Source of the DNA: DAOUAJ01 sp034433615
GTDB lineage: Bacteria; Chloroflexota; Anaerolineae; DUEN01
Reading direction: 5' to 3'
Length of the DNA: 13,328 nucleotides
Assembly: GCA_034433615.1 (NCBI GenBank)
Contig: DAOUAJ010000200.1
Span: 1-13,328, forward strand
Shown piece after piece: positions 6,713 to 13,328 of the stretch (positions are counted from its first letter, which is position 1; each line of letters opens with the position of its first letter). The notes beneath the pieces were generated by a model, which was given only the letters and a program-made list of their open reading frames with translations, ran no database searches and had not been told where the DNA came from. A program made the position numbers and the translations under genes.

Positions 6713-7309
6713 TCACGCGACGCGCTCGCGGCGTGCCTCATACTCAGCGATCGTTTCCTCCTTCGCCAGGAGGTAACCTAAATCGTCCACCCCCTGGAGC
6801 AGGCACACCTTGCGGAACGGGTCAATCTCGAAGCGCGCAACCCGGCCATCGGGCAGGCTGACCGTCTGGTTTTGCAAGTCCACGGTGATGCGAGTGTCCG
6901 GCACTTCTTCGACCACGTCCCACAGCAGGTTGACCGTCTCGGCCGGCAGCTTCACCAGCAGCAGACCATTCTTCAGGCTGTTGTTATAGAAGATGTCGGC
7001 GAAGTCGGGCGAGATGACGACCCGAAAGCCCGCGTCCAGGATCGCCCATGGCGCGTGCTCACGGGAGCTGCCGCAGCCGAAGTTAGGGCCGACGATGAGG
7101 ATCGTCGCGCCCCGGTACTGCGGCTGGTTAAGCGGGAACTCCTCCCGCAGGCTACCGTCCGGATTGCGCCGCCAGTCGGCAAACAGCCCCTCACCCAGCC
7201 CCTCCCGCGTCACCGTCGTCAGGTAACGGGCCGGGATGATCCGGTCCGTGTCCACGTTCTCGGCCCTTAACGGCACGGCCGTGCCGGTGTGGATAGTAAA
7301 TGGTTCCAT
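6713..7309 (-). CDS. leuD: 3-isopropylmalate dehydratase small subunit
   Basis: LeuD supplies the swivelling domain of isopropylmalate isomerase and works with LeuC to convert 2- to 3-isopropylmalate; the pair also isomerises citramalate. The length of 198 residues is typical of the bacterial type. Visible are NVDTDRIIPARYL (18-30), GPNFGCGSSREHAPWA (74-89), and FYNNSLKNGLL (107-117). The ATG at 7309 is preceded by GGGGGAG (7314-7320), unusually close at four bases. The gene starts 49 bases after the leuC stop; that gap contains a heptamer array and a 12-bp hairpin ending just before the ribosome site. The dehydrogenase gene follows 73 bases later. Confidence 0.94.
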   Translation of the reverse strand: MEPFTIHTGTAVPLRAENVDTDRIIPARYLTTVTREGLGEGLFADWRRNPDGSLREEFPLNQPQYRGATILIVGPNFGCGSSREHAPWAILDAGFRVVISPDFADIFYNNSLKNGLLLVKLPAETVNLLWDVVEEVPDTRITVDLQNQTVSLPDGRVARFEIDPFRKVCLLQGVDDLGYLLAKEETIAEYEARRERVA

Positions 7310-7323
7310 GGGTCTCCCCCTGG

Positions 7324-7377
7324 CGTAAAACGTAAAATGGCTATTACTCCGTTACGTTTTACGTTTCACGTTTTACG
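7324..7377. repeat. CGTAAAA heptamer array and 12-bp hairpin at the leuC/leuD junction
   Basis: Read on the minus strand, units CGTAAAA, CGTGAAA, CGTAAAA, CGTAACG (7350-7377) are followed by two inverted units TTTTACG (7324-7337). CGTAAAACGTAA pairs perfectly with TTACGTTTTACG (7324-7335 with 7352-7363) around a 16-base loop. The array covers the last leuC codons and its stop, and ends just before the leuD ribosome site. Confidence 0.8.
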
Positions 7378-8774
7378 AGAATCTCTCGTACATCCACGAT
7401 CCGCCCGTGGACGGCCGCGGCCGCCGCCATCAGCGGGCTCATCAGGAAGGTGCGCGCCCCCTTACCCTGGCGTCCCTCGAAGTTACGGTTGCTGGTGCTG
7501 GCGCAATATTTGCCGGCGGGTACTTTGTCATCGTTCATGGCCAGGCACATGCTGCAACCGGCCCCACGCCACTCGAAGCCAGCCTCCCGGAAGATACGAT
7601 CCAGCCCCTCCGCCTCGGCCTGCGCCTTGACCTGTTTGGAGCCCGGCACCACCAGCGCGACGACGCCATCGGCCACGCGACAGCCTTTGACCACCGACGC
7701 GGCCAGGCGCAGGTCCTCGATGCGAGAGTTGGTGCAGGAGCCGATGAACACGTAATCCACCGGCTGCCCGACGATAGGCTGCCCCGGCCGCAGCCCCATG
7801 TAGGCCAGCGCCTTCTCCAGCATGCGGCGGTCGTCCTCGCTGTCCAGGTCCTCGGGACGGGGGATGCGCTCCTCGACGGTGATGCCCATGCCTGGGTTGG
7901 TCCCATACGTGACCATGGGGGCCAGCCGATCGGTCCGGATCGTCGTCTCCTTGTCGAAGACGGCCCCCTCATCGGTGGTCAGCTCCCGCCAACGGGCCAC
8001 GGCGCGGTCCCACTCAGCCCCCTGCGGGGCAAAGGGCCGTCCCTTGAGGTAGGCGAAGGTGGTCTCGTCCGGCGCGATCAGCCCGGCGCGCGCCCCGCCC
8101 TCGATGGACATGTTGCAGATGGTCATCCGCTGCTCCATGCTCAGGCCGCGAATGGTCGAACCACGGTACTCGAACACATGCCCCACGCCGCCCCCCACGC
8201 CGATCTGACGGATGATCGCCGGGATGACGTCCTTGGCCGTGACGCCCAGGCCCAGCTCCCCCTCCACGTTGATGGCGTAGGTCTTGGGCTTGTGTTGCAA
8301 GAGGCACTGGGTTGCCAGCACGTGGCTGACCTCGCTGGTGCCGATGCCGAAGGCCAGCGCGCCGAACGCGCCGTGGGTGGAGGTGTGGCTGTCGCCGCAG
8401 ACGATGGTCATCCCCGGTCGGGTGATGCCCAGCTCCGGGCCGATGACGTGCACGATGCCCTGGATGTCCCCCTCGATGTCGTACAGCGTGATGCCGAAGT
8501 CAGCGCAGTTCCGGCGCAGCGTCTGCACCTGACGGGCCGCGTCGGCCGGCCACAGCGCGATGGGCACGTCCCGCGTCGGGATGGCGTGATCCATCGTGGC
8601 GAAGGTGCGCTCCGGCCGCCGCACCTTCAGCCCCTTCTCCCGCAACATGGTGAAGGCCTGCGGCGACGTCACCTCGTGAATCAGATGGGCGTCAATGTAC
8701 AACACCGCCGGCGCACCTTCATCTTGGGTTACTACATGCGCATCCCATATCTTCTCGAACAGTGTCTTTGGCAC
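7359..8774 (-). CDS. leuC: 3-isopropylmalate dehydratase large subunit
   Basis: LeuC carries the [4Fe-4S] cluster of isopropylmalate isomerase and also handles citramalate to erythro-3-methylmalate. The 471 residues match the bacterial long type. Motifs are CGDSHTSTHGAFG (126-138), GSCTNSR (345-351, Cys347) and GCSMCLAMN (406-414, Cys407 and Cys410), which bind the cluster. The start is GTG (8772-8774) with GGAGAGG (8781-8787) six bases upstream; the first residues MPKTLFEKIWDAHVV match homologues. The last residues VKRET and the stop are encoded by the heptamer array at 7350-7377, probably a repeat-derived tail. gltB ends 136 bases upstream, and leuD follows after 49 bases. Confidence 0.95.
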   Translation of the reverse strand: MPKTLFEKIWDAHVVTQDEGAPAVLYIDAHLIHEVTSPQAFTMLREKGLKVRRPERTFATMDHAIPTRDVPIALWPADAARQVQTLRRNCADFGITLYDIEGDIQGIVHVIGPELGITRPGMTIVCGDSHTSTHGAFGALAFGIGTSEVSHVLATQCLLQHKPKTYAINVEGELGLGVTAKDVIPAIIRQIGVGGGVGHVFEYRGSTIRGLSMEQRMTICNMSIEGGARAGLIAPDETTFAYLKGRPFAPQGAEWDRAVARWRELTTDEGAVFDKETTIRTDRLAPMVTYGTNPGMGITVEERIPRPEDLDSEDDRRMLEKALAYMGLRPGQPIVGQPVDYVFIGSCTNSRIEDLRLAASVVKGCRVADGVVALVVPGSKQVKAQAEAEGLDRIFREAGFEWRGAGCSMCLAMNDDKVPAGKYCASTSNRNFEGRQGKGARTFLMSPLMAAAAAVHGRIVDVREILVKRET

Positions 8775-8789
8775 AGATGCCCTCTCCGT

Positions 8790-8895
8790 AATCTGAAATC
8801 ACAAATCACAGGCCATGCTCACAACATAATCTCCTTCACTAGTGTCTGCTCCTCCAGCACCCAGTCGCTAAACACCTACTACCTGCTACCTGCTA
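8790..8895. repeat. Two short heptamer arrays between gltB and leuC
   Basis: AATCTGA, AATCACA, AATCACA (8790-8810) and CCTACTA, CCTGCTA, CCTGCTA (8875-8895) are three-unit runs with period seven and unrelated unit sequences. They flank a stretch with two tiny reading frames. Together they occupy much of the 136-base gap. Confidence 0.6.
8801..8842 (-). other. Two overlapping mini-frames before leuC (speculative)
   Basis: GTG at 8842 opens six codons (M-K-E-I-M-L) nine bases after GGAGGAG. Its TGA stop overlaps a second GTG at 8822, which opens seven codons (M-S-M-A-C-D-L) with AAGGAG (8831-8836) eight bases upstream. The second frame is in phase with leuC and ends in TGA before it. They may be translated leaders that couple to leuC or remnants of an older start; they carry too few leucine codons for a classical leu attenuator. 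Confidence 0.25.
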
Positions 8896-8910
8896 CTCCT
8901 GCCGCCGCTC

Positions 8911-11900
8911 CTACTCCGTCGCCACTGCTTGGTCTACCTGCTGGCCGCGCGGCACGATCTTGACGAAGTGACGTTCCCAATCTTCCAGCAACGCGGTCAC
9001 CTCCTCGGCCGCCTCGGGCCGATGGTTGCGCACCAGCTCGTCGGCATAATACCCCAGAAGCTCGCGGATATTCCGTTCGTCCGCGGGCGTCACGTCGCGC
9101 AGCTCCACCTGGGCGCCTGCCGCCAGCCGGCGCCGGAGGGCGGCCCGATCCAGCCCCATGCTCTCGTCCAAGCGCAGGTAGAGCACCCCACCCGTCATGC
9201 CCGAGCAGATCCAGGGGCCGGGATCGCCCAGCACCAGCACCCGGCCGTCAGTCATGTACTCACACAGGAACCCTTTGACATTAGCTCGCGTGCCGATAAA
9301 TCCCAGATGATCCCGCAACGGCTCCCTGATCCGGCCGCCGATCACCACGTCGGCGCCGGAGAGGCGGATGCAAGCACGACTGTCCGCGTTCCCTTCGACG
9401 ATGAAGATGCCATGCTGCGCGCCATAGGCAAACCCCTTGCCCACCGAGCCGTCCACCCGTTCGCCGTTGTGGTTTCGGCCTTTGAGCACGACCACTTTGC
9501 CGCCGAAACCGCCCTTGGCCACCCCGTCCTGCGCGCCCCCCTCGACCAGGATGTCCACGTCATCCGACGTGAAGGCCCCCAGGCCGTTCCCGGCTACGGA
9601 GTGAGAATGGAAGTGCAGGTTCGCGTGACGGAAGCCGTCGGCTGGCGATTCATCACGCGGCGAACCGCTCCCAATTTGACTGTCCGCGCCGTCACCATTT
9701 CGCCTGCCCCCGTCAGGGGACGACTTGCCCCCCTCGTGCGCGTAACGTCTGGTCGCCTCGGAATGGCGACTGGGCCAGTCCCAGCCGCGGCGATAGCGCT
9801 TGAGCTCACCAGCCAGGTGGGTGCCCAGTGCCCGCTCGGCCGCCGTCACCCGGTCATCCTCAAAGGCCACCACCGCCTCACCCTCGGCCACGGCCTCCAT
9901 GACCAGATTCGTCACCAGCGTCGTCAGATAGTTGCGCGGCCGTCGCAGTGCCCGCTCCGCTGGCAATAGGGAGGTAGCCTGCGACTGGCGCACCGGCGTC
10001 AGCAGCTCCATCAGGTCCAACTCGTCCTGATGCCCGATCTGAGAGAGCAGCTCAGCATGTCCCACCAGATCTTGGGCTCGCCGGTAGCCCAGGGCCGCGA
10101 CGATCTGCCGAACCCCGTCACCGAGGGCCCCGAACAGGCACACCAACTGATCCACTGCCCGCTCGTAGTCCTGTGGGATGAACCGCTTCAGCCCCCTGGC
10201 CATCGCTTCCGCCTCGGACTCCATCTGCGTGGCGATGCCCACGTGACACGTATCGGTCTGACACTTGCGGCAGATGGTGCACCCGATGGCCACCATCGCC
10301 ATCGTGCCAAACCCAACCCGATTGGCCCCCAGGCACATCATCTTGACCACGTCGGCGCTGGACTTCATGCCACCGTCGCACCAGATCTCGACCTTGTGCC
10401 GCAGCCCGGCCTCGGTCAGGGCGCGGTGAGCCTCCATCACGCCAATCTCGGCCGGCAGCCCTACGTGCCGCAGCGCATGGAGGCGGGCAGCGCCCGTGCC
10501 TCCATCAAAACCCGACAGGTTAATGATGTCGGCCTTCGCCTTGGCGATCCCGACGGCGATGATGCCGATCCCTGGCACCACGGGCACCTTGACGGCTACG
10601 CGCGCCTTGGGGTTGGCCGTCTTCAGCTCCTCAATGAATTGAGCCAGGTCCTCGATGGAATAGAGATCGTGGTTGTTGCTGGGGCTGATCAGGTCAATCC
10701 CTTTGCGGGCGTTGCGGGCGGCTGCCACCTTGGCGGAGACCTTCCTGCCCGGCAGATGCCCCCCCTCGCCCGGTTTGGCCCCCTGGCCGATCTTGATCTC
10801 CAGCAAATTACTGGAGTTCAGTAGCTCGATGTTGACCCCGAACCGCCCGCTGGCGATCTGCTGCCCCCGGTTGTGGGGATACTTGCCCAGCATGTCCTTC
10901 GGCTCACCCCCCTCGCCGTTAAGGCAGATGATGTTCAGGCGATAAGCCGCCTCCGCGTAGGCGCGAAAGGCCGTCTCGTTTTGGGAGCCAAAGGACATGG
11001 ACGCGATCACGAAGGGGAGAGCGTGCCCGGTCAGGCCGCAGTCCACCTCCTCCGGCCGCACCGCCGGGGCGTCGGCAGGGTAATTGAACCCCAACACGTG
11101 CCGGATGCTTACCGGCCGATCCCGCTCAGCCTCCTCGATTTCCCGGATCAGCTCGCTGTAATCGCCTTCCCCTCGTGCCACCCGCCCGGCCGCCTTCCAG
11201 ATCTTGGGATACATGCGGTAGGTGCGGGCCAGGCGCGCCTCCTGAGGCCGGCTCAAAAGCTGGCCTCGCTCGCGGCTATCCCTTGCCATCCTCTCCCACG
11301 TCAGGCCCCGCTCCTGGGAGCCAAAGTAGTTCATCGTCCCCAACGCTGCGGCCACCGGCGCGGACAGCCCGATCGAGGCGAAGATACGCCCGTAGCCCCG
11401 CAGTTCGTGGATGCCCATGGTGGACGTGACTTTTTGCAATCCCTTCTCCAGGGCGTGTAGCAGGTTGACCAGCCGCGTCTCTCGCTCCTCGTCCACTAAT
11501 AGCAGGTCGGGATCGGTGGCCGTCTCCAGAAGCAGGTAAGGGTTGACGGCATCCGCGCCGAGGCCCAGGGCCATGATCAGGTCATGGAGATTGCGGATGG
11601 CGCCAGAGCGCAGGACGATGCCGGCCCGCCGACGCAGGCTTGTGCTGCCTGCGGCCGCCAGGCTGAGCGTAGTCAAAGCATTAGGCCGGTCGTCCGCCTC
11701 CCGCAGCGCACGCTCCACGGCCGCCAGACCCAGGTGGGGATCGAGCCACAGCCGATCCCCCGACCAGCTCTCGCCATCATCGAGCACCAACAGCTCGGCA
11801 CCGCCACGCACGGCCTCGATCGCCTCCTTCGCCAGGCGATCCAGCGCCTGCGGGATCGTCTCTTCCGAGGTGAAGGTCATGGAGATACGGGCGACGGCCG

Positions 11901-13328
11901 GCTGCCCGAAGGTCGCCTCCAGGTCTTCCAACGTGCAGGTTCCGGCCGACTCGGCGATGCGCCGGTAGAGCACCGGGTTGAATAGCGGCTCCCCGGGGTG
12001 CCCTCCCAGGATGATCGGGATCTCCAGGACCACGCGCCCGTTTAAAGTCGGCAGGCCGGGGTCCAGCTCAGGCCGTGGGCCGATCAACACCTGGGTAGAG
12101 AAGTGTTCCGTCTCCCGCTCCCGATCAATAGACGGGTTGGTCACGACCGCCACGGACTCCTTGAAGTAATCCGCCAGGTTGCGTCGCTCTTGATCGAGGG
12201 CGGCCAGCGGCCCGTCGAATCCCAATGACCCGATAGGCTCGTTGCCGTTTTCGGCCAGCATCTGCGCCAGCTCCCGGTCGTCCCGGTCCCAGCCGAAGGC
12301 GGCCATCCACGCCTCGCGGTTCTGGGGAAGGGTCGCCGGCCCCAAGCTCGTGCTTTCCGGCTCGAAACGGGCGCCAGGCACCATGACCGTCCGCCGGGGC
12401 TCAGGCGGCTGCAGCGCCGCCTCCAGTTGCTCAAAGCTCCCGTAGCGCCGGCGCGCCAGCCGCAGCATCCTCTCCTGAATGGCGGTGTAGTCCAGCACCT
12501 CTACGTCTTTGTTGCGCCGGACGCGTACCACCATCTTCTCACCTGGCGCCAGCGGTTTAGGGTCATCACACAACAAGTCGAGCGGCACAACGCCTCGCTC
12601 ACTGGAGAAGAAGAACTCCTTCTCTGTCTCGCCGAACCACAGAGGCCGCAACCCCAGTGCATCCACGCTGAAGGCGCACTCGTCACCGTAGCGAGCGACG
12701 ATCGCTGCCGGCCCTTGCGCGTAAGGGCCAAAGGCCTGACGATAAAAACGATAGACGGTCTGGATCTCGGGCCGCAGTTGTTTAACCTCGTGCTCGATGG
12801 GCGGGAAGCAGATCTCCAGCGCCTCCATCAACGTAAAACCGTAACGGTGGATCAAGGTCTCGACCACCCGGTTTAACTGTTGGCTGTCGGAGCCGCCTGC
12901 CACGAGTTGGGTGCCCAGCATCCGCGCTTCCTGCATCAATCGTTGCACGGTATTGATCTCGCCGTTATGGCCGAGGATCGTGAACGGCTGGACTCGCTCA
13001 AAGCTCGAAAGGGTGTTGGTCGAGTAGCGGCTATGGCCGATGGTGATGGCGCTGATGAAATCGGAGCTATGCAGCTCGGAATAATAGTTGTGCAGCGTAT
13101 CCACATCGCCACGCACCTTGTAAACGGTAGTATGAGTACTCAATGAAGCAACGTGGATAGGAGTCTCCCGCTCAATGGCAAGCTGCAGGTTGAACAGCCG
13201 CGCATCCACCTGCTCCAGGGGGCCGCTGCCCACCATGCCGGCGATCTGCCAGAATTCCGGCTCCTGTTCACGGGCTAGCCGCCCCAGGGCCAGACGCCGG
13301 GTCAACCCCTCCTGTTCCAGCAGCAGAT
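8911..13328 (-). CDS. gltB: Glutamate synthase large subunit, 5' end missing at right edge
   Basis: GltB makes two glutamates from glutamine and 2-oxoglutarate, giving the amino donor for branched-chain transamination. Residue numbers count from codon 13303-13305; the frame stays open to the edge, so the first 100 or so residues, including the nucleophilic cysteine, are outside. The glutaminase domain is seen by HSRYSTNT (91-98) and HNGEINT (113-119), the central domain at about 325-650, the FMN domain about 735-1110 (MSFGSQ, NGEGGEPKD, SGFDGGTGAAR), and the C-terminal GXGXG beta-helix about 1225-1410. Cys1009, Cys1015 and Cys1020 have the C-x5-C-x4-C spacing of the [3Fe-4S] cluster; Cys1012 is extra. 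A 45-residue Gly/Ser/Arg/Asp-rich insertion at about 1174-1222 is unlike usual GltB. No gltD is next to it; the small subunit must be elsewhere or replaced by another electron donor. leuC follows 136 bases downstream. Confidence 0.93.
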   Translation of the reverse strand, partial: LLLEQEGLTRRLALGRLAREQEPEFWQIAGMVGSGPLEQVDARLFNLQLAIERETPIHVASLSTHTTVYKVRGDVDTLHNYYSELHSSDFISAITIGHSRYSTNTLSSFERVQPFTILGHNGEINTVQRLMQEARMLGTQLVAGGSDSQQLNRVVETLIHRYGFTLMEALEICFPPIEHEVKQLRPEIQTVYRFYRQAFGPYAQGPAAIVARYGDECAFSVDALGLRPLWFGETEKEFFFSSERGVVPLDLLCDDPKPLAPGEKMVVRVRRNKDVEVLDYTAIQERMLRLARRRYGSFEQLEAALQPPEPRRTVMVPGARFEPESTSLGPATLPQNREAWMAAFGWDRDDRELAQMLAENGNEPIGSLGFDGPLAALDQERRNLADYFKESVAVVTNPSIDRERETEHFSTQVLIGPRPELDPGLPTLNGRVVLEIPIILGGHPGEPLFNPVLYRRIAESAGTCTLEDLEATFGQPAVARISMTFTSEETIPQALDRLAKEAIEAVRGGAELLVLDDGESWSGDRLWLDPHLGLAAVERALREADDRPNALTTLSLAAAGSTSLRRRAGIVLRSGAIRNLHDLIMALGLGADAVNPYLLLETATDPDLLLVDEERETRLVNLLHALEKGLQKVTSTMGIHELRGYGRIFASIGLSAPVAAALGTMNYFGSQERGLTWERMARDSRERGQLLSRPQEARLARTYRMYPKIWKAAGRVARGEGDYSELIREIEEAERDRPVSIRHVLGFNYPADAPAVRPEEVDCGLTGHALPFVIASMSFGSQNETAFRAYAEAAYRLNIICLNGEGGEPKDMLGKYPHNRGQQIASGRFGVNIELLNSSNLLEIKIGQGAKPGEGGHLPGRKVSAKVAAARNARKGIDLISPSNNHDLYSIEDLAQFIEELKTANPKARVAVKVPVVPGIGIIAVGIAKAKADIINLSGFDGGTGAARLHALRHVGLPAEIGVMEAHRALTEAGLRHKVEIWCDGGMKSSADVVKMMCLGANRVGFGTMAMVAIGCTICRKCQTDTCHVGIATQMESEAEAMARGLKRFIPQDYERAVDQLVCLFGALGDGVRQIVAALGYRRAQDLVGHAELLSQIGHQDELDLMELLTPVRQSQATSLLPAERALRRPRNYLTTLVTNLVMEAVAEGEAVVAFEDDRVTAAERALGTHLAGELKRYRRGWDWPSRHSEATRRYAHEGGKSSPDGGRRNGDGADSQIGSGSPRDESPADGFRHANLHFHSHSVAGNGLGAFTSDDVDILVEGGAQDGVAKGGFGGKVVVLKGRNHNGERVDGSVGKGFAYGAQHGIFIVEGNADSRACIRLSGADVVIGGRIREPLRDHLGFIGTRANVKGFLCEYMTDGRVLVLGDPGPWICSGMTGGVLYLRLDESMGLDRAALRRRLAAGAQVELRDVTPADERNIRELLGYYADELVRNHRPEAAEEVTALLEDWERHFVKIVPRGQQVDQAVATE
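9635..9785 (-). repeat. Candidate in-frame inserted element in gltB, with hairpin
   Basis: The stretch encodes a hydrophilic linker of about 45 residues between the FMN and GXGXG domains, where I expect only a few residues. GTCGCC (9752-9757) and GGCGAC (9765-9770) form a 6-bp stem around a 7-base loop inside it. An in-frame palindromic repeat like those in Rickettsia is one explanation; a natural disordered linker is the other. Confidence 0.4.

Noticed and set aside
7407..8963. Long plus-strand open frame (518 codons) opposite leuC
   Set aside because: It is antisense to a clear leuC in GC-rich DNA, where the opposite strand is often open. Its translation is rich in H, R, D and A with no recognisable motif and no ribosome site.
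8929..9969. Plus-strand open frame (346 codons) opposite gltB
   Set aside because: It is a mirror of the conserved GltB C-terminal domain, with no family match and no promoter or ribosome site.

Overview
The window looks like a chromosomal segment from a GC-rich bacterium, most likely a member of the Chloroflexota. That placement is tentative: it rests on gene style, GC-rich core genes and short heptameric repeats in the gaps, and no rRNA or other marker gene is present. Almost everything reads on the minus strand, so the biological order runs from right to left. The window is dominated by branched-chain amino acid biosynthesis.

Right part (13328 to 8911): a glutamate synthase large subunit (GltB) that runs off the right edge, missing its N-terminal catalytic cysteine. 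It carries an unusual in-frame hydrophilic insertion of about 45 residues near 9640-9785. Middle (8774 to 2016): leuC, leuD, a short-chain dehydrogenase, leuB, a HAD phosphatase of the LHPP/HDHD2 type overlapping leuB by 4 bases, then citramalate synthase (cimA). Left part: a small KOW/SH3-like protein gene on the plus strand (1704-1895), convergent with cimA and separated from it by a branched palindrome; a BrnT/BrnA-type toxin-antitoxin pair (1459 to 877); and the first half of ilvD (819 to 1), which continues off the left edge.

How the genes fit together: CimA condenses pyruvate and acetyl-CoA to citramalate. LeuC/LeuD and LeuB can isomerise and oxidise it to 2-oxobutyrate, which enters isoleucine synthesis, where IlvD acts later. 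The same LeuCDB enzymes serve leucine synthesis. GltB makes the glutamate used as amino donor in the final transaminations. The layout therefore fits threonine-independent isoleucine synthesis coupled to leucine synthesis. No leuA, ilvB/N, ilvC or ilvE lies in the window.

The most unusual structure is outside the genes. Three gaps of the leu/cim cluster hold tandem 7-base repeats whose sequence differs from gap to gap, and one array supplies the last codons and stop of leuC. Other items worth checking are the apparent leaderless toxin-antitoxin promoter with an overlapping palindrome, the 78-bp branched palindrome, and the GltB insertion with its embedded hairpin. I found no convincing evidence of an entirely new multigene system.
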